Shown in pieces: positions 10,144 to 21,809 of a DNA stretch of 64,000 nt (position 1 is the first letter of the stretch; every line of letters starts with the position of its first letter). The DNA is from VRUE01 sp963816785. GTDB lineage: Bacteria; Actinomycetota; Thermoleophilia; Solirubrobacterales; 70-9. A program made the translations under genes and the position numbers. The DNA is taken from the NCBI GenBank assembly GCA_963816785.1, contig CAWFLL010000004.1, positions 868,001-932,000 on the forward strand, read 5' to 3'. The notes below the pieces were generated by a model. That model was not told where the DNA came from and did not search any database. It worked only from the letters and a program-made list of their open reading frames with translations.

Positions 10144-11377
10144 TCAGCTCTGCGCCATCGCGGCCTGGAGACGCTCGTCGATCGAGGCGAGGAACTCCTG
10201 GGTGGTCTGGAACTCCTGGTCCGGCCCGACGAGCAGCGCCAGGTCCTTGGTCATCTTGCCGCTCTCGACCGTCTCGATGCAGACCCGCTCGAGCGTCTCG
10301 GCGAACCGCGTCACCTCGGGCGTCTCGTCGAGCCGGCCGCGGGCGGCGAGGCCGCGGGTCCAGGCGAAGATCGAGGCGATCGGGTTGGTCGAGGTCGGCT
10401 TGCCTTCCTGGTGCTGGCGGATAGTGGCGGGTGACGGTGCCGTGCGCGGCCTCGGCCTCGACCGTCTTGCCGTCGGGGCTCATCAGCACGCTCGTCATCA
10501 GGCCCAGCGAGCCGAAGCCCTGGGCGACGGTGTCGGACTGCACGTCGCCGTCGTAGTTCTTGCAGGCCCAGACGTAGCCGCCTTCCCACTTCATGGCCGC
10601 GGCGACCATGTCGTCGATCAGGCGGTGTTCGTAGGTGAGGCCGGCGGCCTCGAAGTCCGCCTTGAACTCGGCCTCGTAGACCTCGGCGAAGATGTCCTTG
10701 AAGCGGCCGTCGTAGCGCTTGAGGATCGTGTTCTTGGTCGAGAGGTAGACCGGGTAGCCGCGATCGAGGCCGTAGCGCATCGAGGCGCGGGCGAAGTCGC
10801 GGATCGAGTCGTCGAGGTTGTACATCGCCATCGCGACGCCGCCGCCGGGGAAGTCGTAGACGTCGAGCTCGATCGGCTCGGAGCCGTCCGTGGGCGTGTA
10901 GGTGAGGGTCAGCGTGCCCTCGCCGGGGACGACCATGTCGGTGGCGCGGTACTGGTCGCCGAAGGCGTGGCGGCCGATCACGATCGGCTTCGTCCAGCCC
11001 GGCACCAGGCGCGGGATGTTGGAGATCACGATCGGCTCGCGGAAGATGACGCCGCCGAGGATGTTGCGGATCGTCCCGTTCGGCGAGCGGTACATCTCCT
11101 TCAGGCCGAACTCCTCGACCCGCGCCTCGTCGGGGGTGATCGTCGCGCACTTGACGCCGACGCCGTGCTCCTTGATCGCGTTCGCCGCGTCGACCGTGAT
11201 CTGGTCCTCGGTCGCGTCGCGGCTCTCGATCCCGAGGTCGAAGTAGACCAGCTCGACGTCGAGGTAGGGAAGGATCAGCTGCTCCTTGATGAAGGCCCAG
11301 ATGATCCGGGTCATCTCGTCGCCGTCGAGCTCGACGATCGGGTTCTTCACTGCGATTTTCGACCGGGTCTCGGCCAT
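10144..11377 (-). CDS. icd: NADP-dependent isocitrate dehydrogenase, one frameshift
   Basis: From ATG 11377 (MAETRSKIAVKNPIVELDGD) the sequence is that of the homodimeric, eukaryote-like isocitrate dehydrogenase. It has DGDEMTRIIW, the substrate loop SPNGTIRN, the metal aspartates around YDGDVQSD, and AHGTVTRHY. Right after that last motif one extra C near 10431 shifts the frame. Deleting it gives the expected continuation (RQHQEGKPTSTNPIASIFAW) to a TGA at 10144, about 410 residues in all. It converts isocitrate to 2-oxoglutarate. An upstream in-frame extension to 11443 is a leader repeat shared with another gene and is not taken as coding. mdh follows on the same strand. Confidence 0.94.
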
Positions 11378-11442
11378 CACAATGCTTCGTGCTTCGCTCG
11401 CTGCGCGAAGTACCAGATATGGCTCATTTGGCTCGCTCCGCA
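11378..11442 (-). repeat. 5' leader repeat, copy 2 (upstream of icd)
   Basis: This copy is homologous over most of its length to 52543-52613, and its last third matches 407-440. It contains a potential hairpin, CTTCGC paired with GCGAAG around a 7-base loop. Read in frame with icd it encodes a segment containing YLVLRAASEARS; the copy before the MerR-type gene encodes YLVLRAASGARS, also in frame. Confidence 0.55.
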
Positions 11443-11457
11443 CTCACGGCGGCGATG

Positions 11458-12063
11458 CTATCGACGCAGGCCCTCGAGCAGGTCGATGATCACCGCCTCC
11501 GAGCGTTCGCGGGCAGCCGCCCGGTCATCGGCGACGACGATCAGCATCGCCGCCTCGATCAGGGCGCCGAAGAGGACCAGGGCTGTCGTCTCAGGATCAC
11601 CCGGCGGCAGCTCGCCCGCCTCGATCGCCGCGGCCACCGTGGCGTGCATCACCCCGATGCCGATTCCGGCCGCGACCTCCCGCCAGCGCTCCCAGCCGAG
11701 CACCGCGCGGCTCTGGGTCAACCCGATGCGGCGGAGCTCCTCGTCGGTCTCGCACTGGCGGAGGTAGAGCCTGGCCCCCTCGAGGAGGGCCTCGAACGGG
11801 CTCTCCGTGGCGGGCAGCGCCGCGGCGAGCCGTTCGATCAGGCGCCACTCGCTGGCTTCGTAGACGGCCTGAAACAGATCGAGCTTGGTCGGGAAGTGGT
11901 GGTAGAGCGCGCCGCGGCTCACCCCCGAGCGCTCGACGATCTCCTCGGTCGAGACCCGGTCATAGTCGCGCTCGACGAAGAGCTCGCGCGCGGCCTCGAC
12001 CAGCGCCTCGCGCGCTCCCTCGCTGGGTCGCCCCCGCTTCCTCTGGACAGTAGCCTCCAACAT
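11458..12063 (-). CDS. TetR/AcrR family transcriptional regulator
   Basis: 201 residues from ATG 12063; the frame stays open upstream but only over the divergent gene. An N-terminal basic arm (QRKRGRPSEG) leads into a canonical TetR helix-turn-helix (STEEIVERSGVSRGALYHHF). The C-terminal helical domain resembles the TetR_C group that binds hydrophobic ligands. It is divergent from the DUF4242 gene, and a perfect dyad at 12081-12093 lies in the 60-base gap. It therefore probably represses itself and the DUF4242 gene. The ligand is unknown. Confidence 0.92.
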   Translation of the reverse strand: MLEATVQRKRGRPSEGAREALVEAARELFVERDYDRVSTEEIVERSGVSRGALYHHFPTKLDLFQAVYEASEWRLIERLAAALPATESPFEALLEGARLYLRQCETDEELRRIGLTQSRAVLGWERWREVAAGIGIGVMHATVAAAIEAGELPPGDPETTALVLFGALIEAAMLIVVADDRAAARERSEAVIIDLLEGLRR

Positions 12064-12080
12064 GATCCCGTATATTACCG

Positions 12081-12093
12081 ACAGACAGTCTGT
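12081..12093. promoter_or_regulatory. probable TetR operator
   Basis: The perfect 13-base dyad ACAGACAGTCTGT is centred at 12087 in the divergent promoter region between the TetR gene (start 12063) and the DUF4242 gene (start 12124). It is flanked by ATTACC on one side and AATTACC on the other. TetR regulators commonly bind such a site when they are divergent from their target. Confidence 0.75.
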
Positions 12094-12123
12094 AATTACC
12101 GCCCCACAGACCAGGAGGACGGA

Positions 12124-12426
12124 ATGAACACCTATGTCATCCGACGCGAAAGGGCCTGGCAGAGCCCCGAGGAGCTCGAGGCGACGGCCGCCCGCTCGAA
12201 AGAGGTCGCCGAGAGCGACTTTCCCGACGACATCCGCTGGATCCGCAGCTACGTGATCAAGGAGGACGGCGGCACCCTCGGCACCGTCTGCATCTACCAG
12301 GCGAGCAGCATCGAGGCGGTCAAGGAGCACGCCGAGCGGGTCGAGATGCCCGCCGACGAGGTCCTCGAGGTCGCCGACACGGTGATCATCCGGCCCGATC
12401 CGGAGCCGGAGACGGCGACGGTCTGA
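12124..12426 (+). CDS. DUF4242 family small protein
   Basis: 100 residues with AGGAGG six bases before ATG 12124. The sequence (YVIRRERAW, then DIRWIRSYVIKEDGGTLGTV, then VCIYQASS) is that of the DUF4242 ferredoxin-like fold. One studied actinobacterial member binds nickel, but its role is unsettled, so no function is claimed. Expression is probably controlled by the divergent TetR protein through the dyad at 12081. A 7-bp GACCCGC/GCGGGTC hairpin follows at 12426-12441 without a T-run. Confidence 0.85.
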   Translation: MNTYVIRRERAWQSPEELEATAARSKEVAESDFPDDIRWIRSYVIKEDGGTLGTVCIYQASSIEAVKEHAERVEMPADEVLEVADTVIIRPDPEPETATV

Positions 12427-12458
12427 CCCGCAGGCGGGTCTCCTGCGAGAATGCGCGC

Positions 12459-14132
<1,674 letters not shown>

Positions 14133-14137
14133 CCGCT

Positions 14138-15306
14138 CTAGCTGCCCGCGTCCCTCAGCGCTCGGCCAACCTGCTCGGCCGTGATCACGCCCGAAAGGCG
14201 GCCGTCGGCGTCGACCGCCATCAGCGCGCCGAAGCGGCGCAGGGCTGGTTGGCGAGCAGCGAGTCGAGCGGGGCGTCGTCGCGGACCTGGAAGGTGCCGT
14301 CGTTCTGCTCGAGCAGGTCCGAGACCAGCGAGGTCGCGCGCGAGGTCTCGGGCACCTCGTCGGCCCTGTCGCGGACGAGCAAGCCCGAGGAACCGGTGGG
14401 CGGCGTCGACGACCGGGAACCAGGGCCACCGGTAGCGCAGGAAGTACTCGTCGAGGGCCTGCTCGACGCTGAGCTCGCTCGGGATCGCCACCGGTTCGCG
14501 GTCCATCACGTCGGCGACGCTCACGCCCTCGATCCGGCCCGAGATCGCGGTCTGCATCGCGGCGCCGCGGGCCGAGCCGTTGATGACGATCCCGATCAGC
14601 GCCAGCCAGACGCCGCCGAAGACGTTGCCGTCGATCGACCATCAGCAGGCCGCCGCCGATGAAGAGGTAGGCGAAGACGCGGCCGAGATTGGCGGCGAAG
14701 CGGGTCGCCGCGGTGCGGTCGCCGGTCCGCCACCAGGCGATCGACGCGGACGACCCGGCCGCCGTCCATCGGGAAGGCCGGCAGCAGGTTGAAGACGAGG
14801 ACGAGGGCGTTGATCGAAGCCAGCCAGGCGACCACCGCCAGGACACCGGAGATGCCGGCGTCCCGCTCGAGGAGCATCGCCTTGCCGAACTCGTCGGGCC
14901 CGGCCAGCGGCGAGGCCCGACCAGCGCCCAGGACGACGACGATCGCCAGCGTCACCACCGGCCCGGCGATCGCGACCTTGAACTCGGTCGAGGGCCGGTC
15001 GGACTCGCGGTCCATCCGGGCCACCCCGCCGAAGATCCAGAGCTGGATGCTGGAGATGCCGATCCCGTTGCGCATCGCGACGAAGGCGTGGCCGAGCTCG
15101 TGCAGGACGATCGAGCCGAAGAAGCCGAAGGCGCTGACCACGGCCAGCAGGAAGGGCGCCGTCGCTGAGCTGCTCTCGCCGAGGACGTCGGCGTAGAGCC
15201 GCGAGAGCCAGAAGATGACGAGGAAAAGGACCAGGAACCAGGACCAATCGACCGCGATCGGGATCCCGCGGACGTGGAAGAGGGTGATCGAGCTGCCACC
15301 GAGCAT
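14138..15306 (-). CDS. site-2 protease family (M50) membrane metalloprotease with CBS domains, several frameshifts
   Basis: From ATG 15306 (MLGGSSITLFHVRGIPIAVD) the protein has several membrane helices with the zinc motif HELGH and the second metal motif FPMDGGR. A C-terminal pair of CBS domains begins at about 14510 (VSVADVMDREPVAIPSELSV). Four frame breaks lie near 14750, 14640, 14390 and 14245. The first three are restored by deleting one base, the last by adding one. Repaired length is about 388 residues. Such enzymes cut transmembrane substrates inside the bilayer; the CBS pair usually binds adenine nucleotides, suggesting energy-linked control. The substrate is unknown. Confidence 0.85.
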
Positions 15307-15341
15307 GTCCCAATGGTAGGTCCCCGAGGGTCGCCGATCAA

Positions 15342-15661
15342 ATGTCCTCCTCGCTGAGCGGCGAAACGGCGACCGTGGACCGCGCGGCCGGGCCCGACCA
15401 GGGATGGCTGCGCGGTTTGGTGGAGGAAACTGGAGCGGATCCACCGGCCTCCGCCTCCGACGGCGAACGGCGCGCGGCCGAGTGGGTCCTCGAACGGCCG
15501 GCTACGAGACCGCCTCACTCTGCGGCTGCACCGACCTGAAGCAGCCGGCCAACTACCACTGGCCGAACGACGTCGCCGCGAACGTCGACTTCGACAGCGT
15601 CGCCGACGCGGTGCGCCTCAGCGAGGCTGCGATCCGCCGCCTCGACGAGCGTTGGCTGTGA
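15342..15661 (+). pseudogene. remnant of an M28-type metallopeptidase with the middle deleted
   Basis: The first frame (from 15342) reads WLRGLVEETG, then DGERRAAEWVLER, which resembles the N-terminal helix of M28 aminopeptidases. A second frame reads YETASLCGCTDLKQPANYHW, then PNDVAANVDFDSVADAVRLS, which resembles the C-terminal zinc histidine region of the same family. The catalytic core that should separate them, about 200 residues, is absent. The join lies at about 15490-15510. The remnant is therefore best read as an internally deleted gene rather than a functional enzyme. Confidence 0.55.
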
Positions 15662-15680
15662 GGCCGAAACGGCCTTCTTA
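15661..15680 (+). terminator. weak terminator after the M28 remnant
   Basis: A 5-bp stem AGGCC/GGCCT with loop GAAAC starts at the stop codon and is followed by TCTTAAT. It could still terminate transcription before sdhA, 45 bases downstream. Confidence 0.4.
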
Positions 15681-15725
15681 ATCCGACCGCGCCCTCGGAT
15701 TTCCGCTCTATAGCATCCGCGCCTC

Positions 15726-17417
15726 GTGCCCACCCACGACGTGCTCGTAATCGGTGCCGGCCTGGCCGGGCAGCGCGCCGCCCTGGCGGCCGCCGAGCAG
15801 GGCGTCTCGGTCGGGATCCTCAGCAAGGTCCACCCGGTGCGCTCGCACTCCAACGCGGCCCAGGGCGGGATCAACGCGGCGCTCAACCCCGGCGACTCCT
15901 GGGAGTCGCACGCCTTCGACACGATCAAGGGCTCCGACTACCTCGGCGACCAGGACGCGATCGAAGATCATGTGCCGCGAGGCGCCGGAGGAGATCCTCC
16001 ACCTCGAGCACCTCGGCGTCACCTTCCACCGCAACGAGGAGGGCAAGCTCGGCACCCGCGCCTTCGGAGGCGCCTCGGCGGCCCGCACCTACTACGTCGC
16101 CGACATCACCGGCCAGGCGATCATGCACGTCCTCTACGAGCAGCTGATGAAGCACGCGGACTCGGTCGCCCGCTACGAGGAGTGGTTCTGCACGGCGCTG
16201 GCGATGGACGAGGAGGGCGAGTGCTGCGGGGTCGTCACCCGCAACATCGCCGACGGCTCGATGGAGCTGTTCCGCGCCAAGGCGGTGATCCTCGCCTGCG
16301 GCGGCAACGGGCAGGCCTGGAAGCCGACCACCAACGCGCTGATCTGCACCGGCGACGGGATCGCGATGGCCTACCGGGTCGGGGCGAAGCTGATGGACAT
16401 GGAGATGATCCAGTACCACCCGACGACGCTGGCCGGCAAGGGCTTCCTGATCACCGAGGGCGCACGCGGCGAGGGCGCCCACCTGCTCAACGCGAAGGGC
16501 GAGCGGTTCATGGAGCGCTACGCGCCGAACAAGATGGAGCTGGCCTCGCGCGACGTCGTCTCCCGCGCCGAGCAGACCGAGATCAACGAGGGGCGCGGCT
16601 TCCCGGACGGCACCGTCGCGCTCGACATCACGGTGGTGCCGAGGAAGCGGATCCACGAGGCGCTGCGCGAGATCGTCCTCGTCGGCCGCGACTTCGCCGG
16701 CGTCGACATCACCCGCGAACCGATCCACATCAAGCCCGGCAACCACTACACGATGGGCGGGATCAAGACCGACGTCGACGGGCGCACCGACATCCCCGGG
16801 CTCTACGCGGCCGGCGAGACGGCCTGCGTCTCGGTCCACGGCGGCAACCGGCTCGGCGCCAACTCGCTGCTCGACACGCTGATCTTCGGCCGCCGCTCGG
16901 GCGCCGACGCCGCCGCCCGCGCGAAGCGGATCGAGGGATCGCGACCCTCGCGGGGGGCACTCGAGGCGGAGGAGGCGCGATCGACGCGATCGCTTCGCGC
17001 GAGAAGGGGTCGGGCCGCCGCGTCTCCGAGATCAAGCTCGAGCTGGGCACGACGATGGACGCCAAGGTCGCGGTCTTCCGCGACGAGGCCGGGATCCAGG
17101 AGGCCCTGGAGACGGTCCGCCGCCTCAAGGAGGAGGCCGAGTCCGCCTACATCGACGACAGGGGCAGCATCTTCAACCAGGACCTGCTGGGGGCGATCGA
17201 GCTCGGCTACATGCTCGACAACGCCGAGTGCACCTGCGTCGGCGCGCTGGAGCGCAAGGAGAGCCGCGGCGCCCAGTACCGCACCGACTTCCCGGAGCGA
17301 AACGACGACGAGTGGCTCAAGCACATCGACCTGGAGCTGGGCGACGACGGGCCGGAGATCTCATACTCAGAGGTGACGATCACCCAGTGGGAACCCCAGG
17401 AGAGGACGTACTGGACG
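15726..17417 (+). CDS. sdhA: succinate dehydrogenase/fumarate reductase flavoprotein subunit, frameshifted and missing its stop
   Basis: It starts at GTG 15726. The FAD loop VIGAGLAGQRAALAAAEQG, the His-flavin attachment region (VRSHSNAAQGGINAAL), the active site EGARGEGAHLLN and the capping segment GNHYTMGGIKTDVDG are all present. One extra A near 15965 shifts the frame, and a second break near 16980 needs one added base. The C-terminus ends at QERTY as in family members. The next codon is TGG where TGA would be expected if one G were removed, so as written sdhA and sdhB share an open frame. It oxidises succinate to fumarate and feeds electrons to SdhB. Confidence 0.93.
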
Positions 17418-18567
17418 ATGACCGACTACACGCTGAAGGTCCGCCGCTACCAGCCGGAGAGCGGCGAGGGCCCCTACTGGGAGGAGTTCAAGGTCGAGCT
17501 CGACCCCTCGCTCTCGGTGCTCGACGGGATCCTGCAGGCCAAGGACCGCGACGACGGCTCGCTCTCGGTCCGCTGCTCCTGCCGGGCGGCGATCTGCGGC
17601 TCCTGCGGGATGAAGATCAACGGCCAGTCCGGCCTCGGCTGCAAGACCCAGATCGGCGAGGCGCATGCTGAAGCGAATCGCCGCAACGGCGGCGATTCGC
17701 CCGATCGTCGTCGAGCCGATGGGGAACATGCCGGTGATCAAGGACCTGATCACCGACATGGAGTCGACGCACTGGGCCAAGATCCGCCGCGTCACGCCCT
17801 GGCTCCTCCCCCATGGCGATCCGCCGGAGCGCGAGTACGTGGTCGAGCCGGAGTCGATGATCGACATCACCCAGTCGATGGCCTGCATCCAGTGCGGCGC
17901 CTGCGTCTCCTCGTGCCTCTCGATGGAAGCCGACCCCGACTTCATCGGCCCGGCGGCGCTGGCCAAGGCCTACCGCTTCGTCGGCGACCCGCGCGACGCC
18001 GAGACCAGGGAGCGCCTCCACGACCTCGCCCACGACCCGCACGGGATCTACGACTGCACCCACTGCTTCAGCTGCATCGACGCCTGCCCGAAGGGGGTGG
18101 CGCCGATGGACCAGATCATGCGGCTGCGCCGCAAAGCCGCCGAGGAGGAGATCGACGACCCCAACAACGGCCACAACCACGAGGCCGCCTTCGTCAAGAT
18201 CATCGAGAAGAAGGGGACCCTGGACGAGGCGCTGCTGCTGCAGGAGTCCTTCGCGCCCGGGGTCAAGGGAAAGCTGAAACCGAGCAAAGGGGCGATCAAG
18301 GAACTGTTCGGCTCGATCCCGACCGTGCTGCGGGCGATCAAGACGGGCAAGACCCGCTCGCTTTCGAAGCTGATCCCCGGCGTCCACCCGAAGCTGCCCG
18401 ACGGCGCCCAGGACGAGGTCGAGGCGATCTACGAGCACGCCGAGGAGCACCGCACGGAATTCAACATCTACATCCACGGCGAGGAGGACGTCGAGCCCGA
18501 GCCCGACGAGCCGACCGACGAGACCCTGGCAGCCGAGTCGGCGGCCGCGAAAGGCGGGGGACGATGA
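17418..18567 (+). CDS. sdhB: succinate dehydrogenase iron-sulfur subunit with long C-terminal extension, one frameshift
   Basis: ATG 17418 follows AGGAGAGG by about 10 bases. The 2Fe-2S site is CSCRAAICGSCG with a later cysteine. The 4Fe-4S and 3Fe-4S sites are CIQCGACVSSC and CTHCFSCIDACPKG. One extra base inside the hairpin at 17673-17700 shifts the frame between the two halves. About 130 residues follow the last cluster, making the protein some 380 residues against about 240 for most SdhB. The extension is charged and ends in an acidic Glu/Pro/Asp stretch. The stop overlaps the start of the next gene by ATGA, implying coupled translation. Confidence 0.93.
17673..17700. repeat. perfect 11-bp hairpin inside sdhB at the frame break
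   Basis: GCGAATCGCCG and its exact reverse complement CGGCGATTCGC flank six bases. The frameshift in sdhB falls within or beside it, so it may be the cause of a sequencing indel. Confidence 0.6.
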
Positions 18568-19478
18568 GTGACGGGCAGATCAAGGTCGCCTACTGGCCGG
18601 GATGCGTCTCGCGCGGCTTCACCACCGAACTGCACGGCTCGATGGCGCTCGTCGCCGAGAGGCTCGGCATCGAGCTGGTCGAACTCGACCGGGCCAACTG
18701 CTGCGGCGCGGGGGTGATCGCCGAGCACAACCAGGAGCTCGCCGACACCCTGAACGCCCGCACCTTCGCCCTCGCCCAGCAGACCGGGCTGGCGATGATG
18801 AACATCTGCTCGACCTGCCAGGGGGCGCAGTCCGAGTGCCAACAGCGGCTCGACGCCGACTCCTCCTACCGCGCCCACATCAACGAGGTGCTGAGCGGCC
18901 AGGGACTCTCCTACGAGAAGGACAAGGACGGCTTCACGAACAAGAACTTCCTCTGGCTGCTGGTCGAGGACTACGGGCTCGAGCGTCTCGCCGAGCAGGT
19001 GACGCGGCCGCTCGCAGGCCTGCGGGTGGGCCCGTTCTACGGCTGCTACGTGGTGCGGCCCAAGGACCGCCTCGGCTACGACGAGTATCCCGATCGCGAC
19101 CTCTACCTCGAGCAGGTGATCGAGGCACTCGGCGGCGAGGTCGTCGAGTACGACGGGGCGCGCAAGTGCTGCGGCTTCCCGGTGATCACGATGAACCGCG
19201 AGACCTCGCTGCGGCAGTCCGGCACGCACGTGGGCGACGCCCTCGATGCCGGCGCCGACTGCCTCGTCACGCCCTGCCCGCTCTGCCACCTCAACCTCGA
19301 CATGCAGCAGCCGGAGGCGGCCAAGATCGTCAACCGCGACCTCGGCCTCGCCGTCCTCCACCTGCCGCAGCTGGTCGGGCTCGCGCTCGGCGCCGAGCCG
19401 AAGGAGCTCGGGATGAACCACCACATCGCCTCCACCGGCTGGGTCGAGGAGCGGCTCGCGGCTCCGGTCGCCGGCTGA
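18564..19478 (+). CDS. CCG-domain (heterodisulfide reductase subunit B-like) partner of succinate dehydrogenase
   Basis: 304 residues, intact. There are two CCG domains: the first has YWPGCVSRG, ANCCGAG and CSTC; the second has FYGCYVV, RKCCGFPV and CPLC. Such domains bind noncubane [4Fe-4S] clusters in HdrB and in SdhE of the E-type succinate:quinone reductases. It overlaps sdhB by four bases and no cytochrome b gene follows. The natural reading is that SdhA-SdhB works with this subunit to reach the membrane and quinone pool. Attachment by this subunit is inference from family knowledge. Confidence 0.9.
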   Translation: MSDGQIKVAYWPGCVSRGFTTELHGSMALVAERLGIELVELDRANCCGAGVIAEHNQELADTLNARTFALAQQTGLAMMNICSTCQGAQSECQQRLDADSSYRAHINEVLSGQGLSYEKDKDGFTNKNFLWLLVEDYGLERLAEQVTRPLAGLRVGPFYGCYVVRPKDRLGYDEYPDRDLYLEQVIEALGGEVVEYDGARKCCGFPVITMNRETSLRQSGTHVGDALDAGADCLVTPCPLCHLNLDMQQPEAAKIVNRDLGLAVLHLPQLVGLALGAEPKELGMNHHIASTGWVEERLAAPVAG

Positions 19479-19482
19479 GCGC

Positions 19483-20725
19483 TCAATCGAGCCCCGGCGG
19501 CCCGCCAGGCTGGACCGCCCTCGGCCGTCTCGTCGAGACCGACACGCCGCGCCATCCAGCGGGCGCCGACAGTGTCGGTGAGGCCGTGGGCGGCGATCGA
19601 GGAGAGGATCACGATCGCGGCGACGTCGAAGATCAGTTCTGCCTCGCCGACACCGGATTTGAGCACGAACAGGGCAAAGAGCATCGAGGCGACGCCCTTC
19701 GGCCCGAACCAGGCCATGAACAGCTTCTGCGGGCGCGGAAGGCCGGTGCGGATCAGGGAGAGCATGCACCGCGACCGGGCGGGCGACCAGCAGGGCGAAG
19801 GCGACGAAGACGACCAGCGGCGGGATGCTGTGGTCGAAGCCGGTGGCGACGATCAGAGCGCCGAAGACGAAGAAGGTGAGCACCTGGATGATCGCGCTGG
19901 TGTTCTCGGCGAACTCGACGAAGCCGTCCGGGACGTCGTGCTCGGCTAGCTCCCATCGCGATGCCGCAGACGAAGGCGGCGATCAGGCCGTTGCCGATCG
20001 TGACGTCGGCGAGGCCGAAGGCCGACGAGCGCGAAGCCGATCGCGTAGATCCCCTCGTAGCGCGGGGTGATGCCTCCGCCGGGTAGGTGGTGGTGCAGGC
20101 GCCCTCCGAGCACGCCGAGGCCGATGCCGACGGCCGCGCCGAACAGCGCCTCGCCGAACAGCTTCGCCGCTTCGGCGCCGGCGATCGCCTCCCGGGGTGG
20201 CGAGGACGAGGAAGAAGAGGACGAAGGGAAGCGCGAGGCCGTCGTTGAGGCCGGACTCGAGGTTGAGCGTGTGGCGGACCGCGCCTGGGAACCAGTCGCG
20301 AGGTGACGACCGCCGAGGTGACGACCGGGTCGGTCGGCGCCAGTACCGCGCCGAGCAGAAAGGCCTCGGCCCAGCTGAGCGAGCCGAAGAGCGCCTTGGC
20401 CACGAGGGCGAGCAGCACCATCGTGATCGGCATCGCGATCACGAGCGAACGGGCCACCGGGCTCCAGTGGCGGCGCAGCAGCTCGCGCTCGACGAACATC
20501 CCGTCGGAGAAGAGGGTGAGGATCAGCGCCAACTCGACCAGCTCGACGATCGCCCGGTCGCGTCGCGTCTACGTGCACGACCCCAGTGGCGGCGAGGGCG
20601 ATCCCGAGCGCAACCGAGAGGACGGAGGCGGAGAGGACCGTCCCGCGCATCAACCCCGAGAGCGCCGCGACCACCGCGAGCAGCCCGCCGAAGAGCAGCA
20701 CCGCTTCGCCGAAGCCGATGTCCAT
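19483..20725 (-). CDS. cation/proton antiporter (CPA1/NhaP-type), heavily frameshifted
   Basis: From ATG 20725 (MDIGFGEAVLLFGGLLAVVA) the antiporter helices can be followed only by hopping between frames. The segments are FSDGMFVERELLRRHWSPVA with GAVLAPTDPVV (the family's conserved acidic-proline region), then IGNGLIAAFVCGIAMG, then TFFVFGALIVATGF, then FMAWFGPKGVASMLFALFVL. At least three to four breaks are needed. The C-terminal end is uncertain; a TGA at 19483 fits if one more indel is assumed. It exchanges Na+ or K+ for protons at the membrane. It starts 5 bases after the asd stop and converges on the sdh cluster. Confidence 0.8.
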
Positions 20726-20730
20726 CGGCG

Positions 20731-21786
<1,056 letters not shown>

Positions 21787-21809
21787 CTCAGATCAGTATG
21801 ACCAGCGGG

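Noticed and set aside
10202..11767. A 521-codon plus-strand frame over icd
   Set aside because: It is the complement of a well-conserved isocitrate dehydrogenase and shows no domain.
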